Assembly: GCA_030789695.1 (NCBI GenBank)
Contig: CM061139.1
Location: 196,017,641-196,081,640 of the forward strand
Direction of reading: 5' to 3'
Length of the DNA: 64,000 nt
DNA from: Scilla litardierei
Lineage: Eukaryota > Streptophyta > Magnoliopsida > Asparagales > Asparagaceae
The notes below the pieces were generated by a model that made no database searches, was not told the DNA's origin, and saw only the letters and a list, made by a program, of their open reading frames with translations. A program made the translations under genes and the position numbers. This document shows, one piece after another, positions 58,123 through 64,000 of this stretch (position 1 is the first letter of the stretch; each line of letters starts with the position of its first letter).

Positions 58123-58440
58123 GACGCGGAGCTGGAGCTGGATTAGAAGAAGGAGATGCTGAAGGAAAATCTGGGCGTTCGACCAACGGATGTCGGCGCT
58201 CCTTCCTTGGTGCCCTTTGAATGACCCTGTGCACGGTGGAGATGAACGCAATGGGCACGTGGCGATATCAAGATAGCGACGACGCTTCGAAAGCTACACC
58301 GACGGAAGTTCAAGCGGAGCTGTGATTATGGCATCCATTAAATGGCGGAGCCTCGACTGACGCACCCATCGGATCATGAAAGAGTCACATCACCCGAGCC
58401 GAATCAACGGAAGCCGAACGGCCCGGGCGATGGGGGCAAT
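58123..58440 (+). other. 3' end of Gypsy C interior
   Basis: Non-coding; ends in the purine-rich cgatgggggcaat that serves as polypurine tract for the right LTR. Confidence 0.65.
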
Positions 58441-59399
58441 TGTTACGACTAATTTGGGAAAAGCCCGAATCACAACGGCCTACGGCCCAGCCTCAATGGG
58501 GACGCCCACTAGGGAAGACGGGTCCGCCCAGAAGGGCCCACGGACGGGGCTGAAGGCCCAGCCACTCCACCCTCGGTGGCACCCGACTAGCCCCCATTCT
58601 GCCAGATTAACCGCCCCTCCGAATCCGCGATCCCATAATGGCCATTAACAGACCCGTTAATGGGCCACCCCTCCACTACGCGCGAGTGGGAGGAGGCGGA
58701 TGCGGATCGTGGGTACGTGAGAGGAGGCGGGACGTGAGGCAATCACGAGGGACCCTATAAGGGGAAGGCCGAGACGACGGAGAAAGGGATCGAGACTCAG
58801 GTAATCAACACAGAGGTACTCCATCAACGACCTAGGCATTCGCCATCTCAATTCCTCCTTCCCCCAAACTCACGCCGCCTGGGTTGACGTTCCGGCTTCC
58901 TTACAAGCCGGATCTCCCCCGCCGAGTACCCCTTCAGACACTTAATCTGACTTAGGCATCGGAGGGGATTTGGCCGGAACCTAGGTCCGGCCTCCCTGAC
59001 GAATTTCCTCATCTGTCCAGGAAGAAGCTATCCGAGGCGCCGAGGCTACCCCTCAGCGTCGGGCGGCCATCCCCATCGCAGTCGTCAGGTGGACGGCTGC
59101 TCGAGCACCGACCCTCTTGCAAGGCGTCGAGGCTACCCTTCGACGCGGATCCGACCGAGGCCGAGCGCGACCCAGCCGAGGCCGAGCGCGATCCACCGAG
59201 TCGAGGCTTCTCCTCAGCTCCCCGAATGCAGAGGATCGACGCAACTCAGGGACTCCCACGTCTGCGCCCGACCCTCCTTCAACCCACGCCGAGAGCACGC
59301 GGGCTCGGCGATCCCAAGGGACCCCCAAGTCGGCCCCTTGACCACGTTGACCACACAGCCGACGGTCAACGAACAGTGGTGAGAAAACACCTGTAAACA
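58441..59399 (+). repeat. Right LTR copy of Gypsy C
   Basis: TGTTACGACTAATTTGGG onward, a few percent different from 40150-41108. Boundary to F set at gtaaaca/gcagt, uncertain by some tens of bases. Confidence 0.7.
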
Positions 59400-61130
59400 G
59401 CAGTGATGGTAAGCAAACCTCAGTATGTCTTTATGTCAACACTAGCATGGATGGAGCTCTGTATCTCAGGTGAGTTGATCTCAAAATATACTCCAACTAT
59501 AAGGAGCTCTCCAATGTCCTGAAAAAATGTGTTCAGCTGCTTTACTTTTGAGCAACACCACTCCGTCGACACGAGCCCGCATAGCCGCCCCACTCAGGTG
59601 CCTCCGCCACGAACTACAACGGTCCCTCCGAGCTCGCCACTGCCACCAAGCTCTCCACCGTCCCCTAAGCTCGAGCTCCTCCCTATCCGAGCTCCAACGA
59701 CGACGACAGCCTTTCCCAAAACAGCAGCTCCTCGTCGTGCTCCCCTCTCCCCTTGCTGCCATGTGCGCCGCCGCCACACCCGCCGCCCACCGTCGGCCCC
59801 CACCAGCGCCGCCCTTCCCCGGCCGACGCCCCCGGTCGGCCTTCGCTTCCCTCCCTGCTGCCACAGCATGCACAAAACAAACCCCCCCCCCCCCCAAAAA
59901 AAAGAAAGAAAGAAAGAAACGCACGCACACAGGTTACGCAAAGGCACAGGAAAGAGAGGGGATAGAGAGGGGAATAAGAGAGAGAGAACGGTTTTTAAAT
60001 AAAAAAATTAGGAAATCAAAATATAGGGCCTAGACAGAAAATCTAAAAATACAAAAATGTCCTACGTGTTGTCACGAACGCGTAGGCGCCAGTTTCGTCT
60101 CAATCCGATATTTATTTTTCAAGTTATGATTTTTCAAAGTTTATTGTAGTTAATTTAGATTTGATAAAAACACTTATATCTTCCATATTACACGAAACCC
60201 CATATGTATAAAAAATATTTTCGTATTCTACTAGTCGAGAGTAAAATTTCGACATATCATATGAAATTTTTCGACGTGTACTTTTCTCTAAACAATTCGT
60301 CAAACTTTACGACCGTGAATTTCTAATTTAGTTTTATTGATTTTACATTTATAATACATTTTATAGGCCTCAAAAAAAAAATATACGGTAAAGCCCAGAT
60401 AATCTGAAACAACAAAACGGATCCGTTGGCGTTGGTTTCATCGCCAAAGGGCAAGTATATTTTCCTCAGCAAATTTTTAAAGTTTAAATCTAATCATGAT
60501 GTTTTAGTTTAAAAATTAATATCTTGATTATTTCACGAACACTGACGTACGCGAAAATTATATGTAATAGTACTAAATGAGACGGTCATTTTGACCCCTT
60601 GTTGGAAAAATTCCGACGTATGGTTTGTCCTAGAGAAATCTTTGAAAAATATAATGAAAAAACATTTTCTCGTTTTTAATTAGCTTTAATTGATTTTAAG
60701 ATTTTAAAAATTATGAAAAATACCTAGGAGCCTTAGAAAAATATTTTCTTTCTATATGAAATTATTTTACTCCCATCTAGCTTACCTAAAAATATTTAGT
60801 ACGTATTTTGACGAGTTCTAAGCTGCTATAAAAATACAAACACGTTAAGAAAAATAGATAGAAAATAGTGTACACTTTAACCGGCCATTTCTTGTGTTTG
60901 CAGGTACCAATTCTCGTGCACCAGCTTCCTTGGAAGCTATAGCTCCAATAACGTCTTTCTACGACGATATCGATAATGTAAGTCACTCTAATTCTATTTT
61001 TAGAAATTTAGCCTTTGTACTTATATGAAGTTAGGACCCCATATATATTCTCAGAACAGCTATTGACTTGAACCAATGATTAGAGACCTAATTAACAATA
61101 GAACTAATCAATAGTGGAATAACCAAAGAA

Positions 61131-61270
61131 CTAAATTGAGATAGTGCACTTTTATAGAATTAAATATCATAGTTGTTGGACTTCAAAGCATTGCTCAAGA
61201 CTAAATTGAGATAGTACACTTTTATGGAATTAGATATCATAGTTGTTGGACTTCAAAGCATTGCTCAGGA
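61131..61270 (+). repeat. Tandem pair of about 69 bp
   Basis: Two near-identical units with ttgagatagt.cactttta and catagttgttggacttcaaa (about 61131-61199 and 61200-61268). Confidence 0.9.
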
Positions 61271-61473
61271 CTGATATTCTCTGTTGAGGCTTCTGCCTTG
61301 ACTTTTCAGCAAGTAAATACCATATATATGTATTTGTTGTACTCATTGATGGATGTATTGTTATACACATTATTGGATGTACAAAATGATGGGCCTATGA
61401 GGCCAACGGATATGGATACGGACACGGATGCTGATACAGTTATAAATGTGAAATGTGATACAATATGGGTTAT

Positions 61474-61930
61474 GGGGTAGTCTTGAGCTACGAAGTGTGC
61501 GGGAGTGACCGGGTCCACCCTTATTTGGTAAGTTGTACCATTACCTTGAAGGGGATGATAGGTAGATATTCCACGAGTTGCTCCATGAGATGGGTGCACT
61601 TCTGGTTGCATATCGTACACTCGAGCTAAGACTGTTGCACTAGCTTGATTGATACCAGGGCCCATGAAGCTATATTGATACGAATACCAGTATAAACATT
61701 GGATTATGATAATACACGGAATACGGGTTAGTCTTCAACTACGAAGTGTGCGAGAGTGACCGGGTCCATCCTTATTAGTTAAGCTGTACCATCACCCTGC
61801 ATGAATGGTAGGTAGAGATTCCACGAGTTGCTCCGTGGGATGGGTGCACTTCTGGTTGCATATCGTACACTCGAGCTAAGGCTGTTGCACAGTTTGATTG
61901 TTGTTGCACTAAGTTGATTGATACCATTAT
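61474..61930 (+). repeat. Tandem pair of about 250 bp
   Basis: Two diverged copies, each with ctacgaagtgtgcg, gagtgaccgggtcca, ccacgagttgctcc and gggtgcacttctggttgcat in order (about 61485-61650 and 61737-61900). Confidence 0.85.
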
Positions 61931-62829
61931 TCCGTCATGACTGCTAACTAGATACGACTATACTACTGACTGAGTCGAGACTACTCGAACGTGATAGAAC
62001 GGTACAATAATGAGCGGTCTTAAATTACTACTGAATCAGTGTCTAGAAAGGAATAGGAAGGGGGTTGGTCAACCAAGGGACTTATTCATGCGGTCTTTGA
62101 AGTGACATGTGCCTTCAAGCCCTGACTGCCTGGCTGACTTGGGAGTTAAACTAGACTTCTTATTATCAGGCATGCCTACACTATTAGATATTCAAGCGAC
62201 GCTCATCTTTTCTTAAGTGTTACTAACGGGTTGTTTTACTATTGTCATCACATTGCCTGTGGGTCCAAATATTGTTGCTACCATATGCCACGCCACAGTT
62301 ATTGCTCTCAGTTGTTACTCTTACACTTACACATTCACCTTTACTTTTATGCATTACACGCACTTTACTTACCACACCTGAGCAGTTACCAGTACTTTAC
62401 TTATTACTCTTACATACATATCTGCCCATACTTTACTTCTTGCACCTGCATGACCATCGTTTGTTTACTATAGTCTGTTCCATACTTTTGCACTCCTTTA
62501 TTTCTATTGCTAGAATTGTTGTGACTTACCTACGGTTCCATTTCTGTGGCACCGCAGACGACACACATATGGAGGTAGATGCTCTAGAGTTAATAGTTCC
62601 AGAGTTCGACCCTGAGACCGCAGCTTTCAGAGTCATTTTCAGTTGTATTTCTTTCCTTCATGTACGTTGGTTGGAACATTTTTGTACAGTATGGATGTAA
62701 TAATTGGATACTATTTGGGTATTTTTGTACATCTCTGCATCGTGGCTATTTTGTTTTCACTGGTTAACTGCAGGACCTGCGCAAATATCAAAAAAGTAAC
62801 TGGCCCGGGAATCGGGTCGTTACACCGTG

Positions 62830-63500
62830 ACTGAAGAAATCCCTCCCTAAACCGAACCTGCGTTGATGAGCATTCAAGCCACCATCAATGCAGGTGGGCG
62901 CGACGGGATAAGCCATGAGCATAAAGGCATATCGAGAGGAGGCGTTGACGTGACACTCTCCTATAAGTAAACCGACAGGCCAAAAGTCAAAGGGAGAGGA
63001 TATTGGAGACCCAGGTATACATTCTCCTTACACCTTCTTCTACCGTATATTTCTCCTCCACAGTTCGGCCTGAGAACTCGTGCACGAGTCTCTCTGTGAG
63101 CCGGTCTCGATTCCACCAAGCACTTCTTGTCAAGATCTGACTTGGACATCAGAGGGGGACTTGGTCGGAACAAATGTCCGACCACCCCACCACCCCCAAC
63201 GAGTTCCTCGTTTTGCAGATCGAAGGAGACGTCATCCCGTCGAAGCTAAACTTCGGCGTCCCATCGCTCCGCTCCATGCATCCTCGCACGGGAGTCTGCT
63301 TGGCCAACCGATCCCGGAGGTTATCATCCAACCGAACCCCAGCTTCGGCGTCCAGTCGCTCGGTTCCGAGCATCCTTGCACACAGTGTGCTCGGCCGACC
63401 GGCCTCGAAGGTCCTCTTCGTCTTCCAAAGTCAGCGACGACCTTCGGACCTTCGTACTACCAACATGTGGTGAGAAAATACCCTAAAATAAAACTGATAA
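62830..63500 (+). repeat. Fragment of a Tat-like LTR
   Basis: Follows the pattern of the Gypsy C LTR: tcctataag, a cttgtcaagatctgacttgg / catcagaggggga block, cctcg...ttgcagatcgaaggagac, and gtggtgagaaaata at the end. No start is seen, so it is truncated or diverged. Open frames on both strands are by-products. Confidence 0.55.
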
Positions 63501-64000
63501 GTAGTACGTATTTACAGACCATGCTAATTTAGAATATGTGGTATATGCTTTGCTTGTACTTGGTAATTAGCTGGTAATAAGGGACGAAGCCAGGAATTCG
63601 AAGCTACCCGGCCGGTAAGGGACACCAAAATTTAATCTGAGCTGCAGGGCCGGAACGATGGCCGGAGAAAGGAAGGGAGCAAAAATAAATCGTGTTGCAG
63701 CCTGGCTACCTCAACCTCAATACATGGCTCCACCCATGAAGGTAGTGAACAAGTAAGTAAATGTGGAAAATCAATGATTGATTATTTTAGTTTGTTTTGT
63801 TTTGTGGGGGTGCGGTAGGTGCATGGTTGGGGAAAGTTAGGACATGGAAAGGATTGTGTTTTGGGGTTTGGGAGCTTCGAGCTATGATTAATCTATTATA
63901 CAATTGACAACATTGAGAATGGTAACTGTCGCAAAGGAGGGAGCAAAATGTCACATCAGCAAGTGGGACCCACCACTACCCCCATCAAAAATACTCATAC
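63501..64000. other. Unassigned right edge
   Basis: No gene recognised. On the minus strand ttcctggcttcgtccctta (about 63580) resembles a string common near ends of plant DNA transposons, but I cannot assign it. Confidence 0.4.

Larger units (their letters stand above)
40150..59399 (+). mobile_element. Tat-lineage Gypsy element C, decayed and rearranged
   Basis: LTR-like copies at 40150-41108 and 58441-59399 (959 bp each by my boundaries) and pol remnants between. Pol has a second, archaeal-type RNase H after the first, a hallmark of the Tat lineage, and there is an antisense gene between pol and the 3' LTR, also known in Tat relatives. The primer site, leader and gag are missing: after the left LTR comes a 0.66-kb block of host LTR F, then pol starts in mid-protease. 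The flanks GCAAT (left) and GCAGT (right) would be an imperfect target duplication. Solo LTR D lies inside it. Confidence 0.8.
21361..62824 (+). mobile_element. Chromovirus-type LTR F (probably solo), expanded by nested elements
   Basis: It starts TGTAACGG at 21361 and ends GGGTCGTTACA at 62824, with CCGTG on both sides (21356-21360, 62825-62829). Its own sequence is 21361-22250, about 39656-40149 and about 59400-62824; the rest is Copia A and Gypsy C with their own inserts. Its right part is collinear in general pattern with solo LTR D (gtgcgggagtgaccgg, then a cgcagacgacaca/cagatacagcaca block, then the tg-rich end). No gag-pol of its own is seen, so it is read as one long LTR left by LTR-LTR recombination. 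The length (about 4.8 kb without inserts) is long but possible for this group. Confidence 0.6.
59400..62824 (+). other. Right part of LTR F
   Basis: The first 0.66 kb is the right copy of the duplicate block (41109-41772), with a 14-C run near 59882. After it comes AT-rich DNA without a gene, then two local tandem duplications (about 61131-61270; about 61474-61930), and the LTR end. An exon-like 74-bp stretch between cag and gtaagt (60904-60977) is open in one frame but has no known motif. Confidence 0.6.

Noticed and set aside
21361..62824. F as a full-length element with two LTRs
   Set aside because: After removing A and C the left and right parts are not copies of each other, and no chromovirus gag-pol is present.
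1..64000. tRNA, rRNA or organellar insertions
   Set aside because: I saw no cloverleaf-like set of A and B boxes, rRNA core strings or chloroplast/mitochondrial genes by eye; a tRNAscan run would settle it.

Overview
The window is nuclear DNA of a flowering plant, probably a eudicot; I cannot name the order or species. The grounds are spliced and single-exon plant genes (a DUF1336 protein, a MAPK-substrate-like protein, a BAHD acyltransferase) set in layers of plant-type Ty1/Copia and Ty3/Gypsy LTR retrotransposons. Only about 2 kb is host coding sequence; most of the rest is transposon.

Left edge (1-5533): the last two coding exons of a DUF1336/EDR2-C gene (+) converge on a small MAPK-substrate-like gene (-). 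An intergenic stretch follows, with a 160-180 bp tandem duplication and a perfect 30-bp inverted repeat. Positions 5539-19610 are a minus-strand Copia element (called B; TSD CATCC) with decayed coding capacity. B was hit by a Gypsy-type solo LTR (9777-10917, TSD TAAAG) and by an unidentified sequence (about 12561-19040). The latter holds a PIF/Harbinger-like DNA element (12881-18546, TSD TTA) that carries a GRF zinc-finger gene and a large 75-bp minisatellite. The BAHD gene (19841-21181) lies between B and the next transposon block.

Positions 21361-62824 can be read as one chromovirus-type LTR (F; TSD CCGTG) swollen by nested insertions. (1) Copia A (22251-39650, TSD CCTAG) has its pol split by a young Athila-like Gypsy, G (28281-38897, TSD ATACT, LTRs nearly identical), which has an intact gag-pol. 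(2) A decayed Tat-lineage Gypsy, C (40150-59399), has an archaeal-type second RNase H and an antisense gene. C contains solo LTR D (47991-57962, TSD GCGGA), and D contains an apparently complete Copia, E (48732-56232, TSD GCCAT, one 1377-codon reading frame). The right edge holds a Tat-like LTR fragment and unassigned sequence.

Within these elements gag makes the particle, protease and integrase process and insert, and RT/RNase H copies; G and E look autonomous, while A, B and C are broken. The most unusual signal is structural. The untranslated leaders of Copia A/B and of the different Copia E carry dense arrays of small GC-rich hairpins whose arms differ from unit to unit but stay complementary. 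The non-coding interior of B repeats this in AT-rich form: a near-constant 7-nt core (CCTGAAG in the sense of the element) flanked by arms that change but remain complementary. The GRF-gene-bearing DNA element and a chimeric duplication around C (40150-41772 versus 58441-60060) are the next most notable features.
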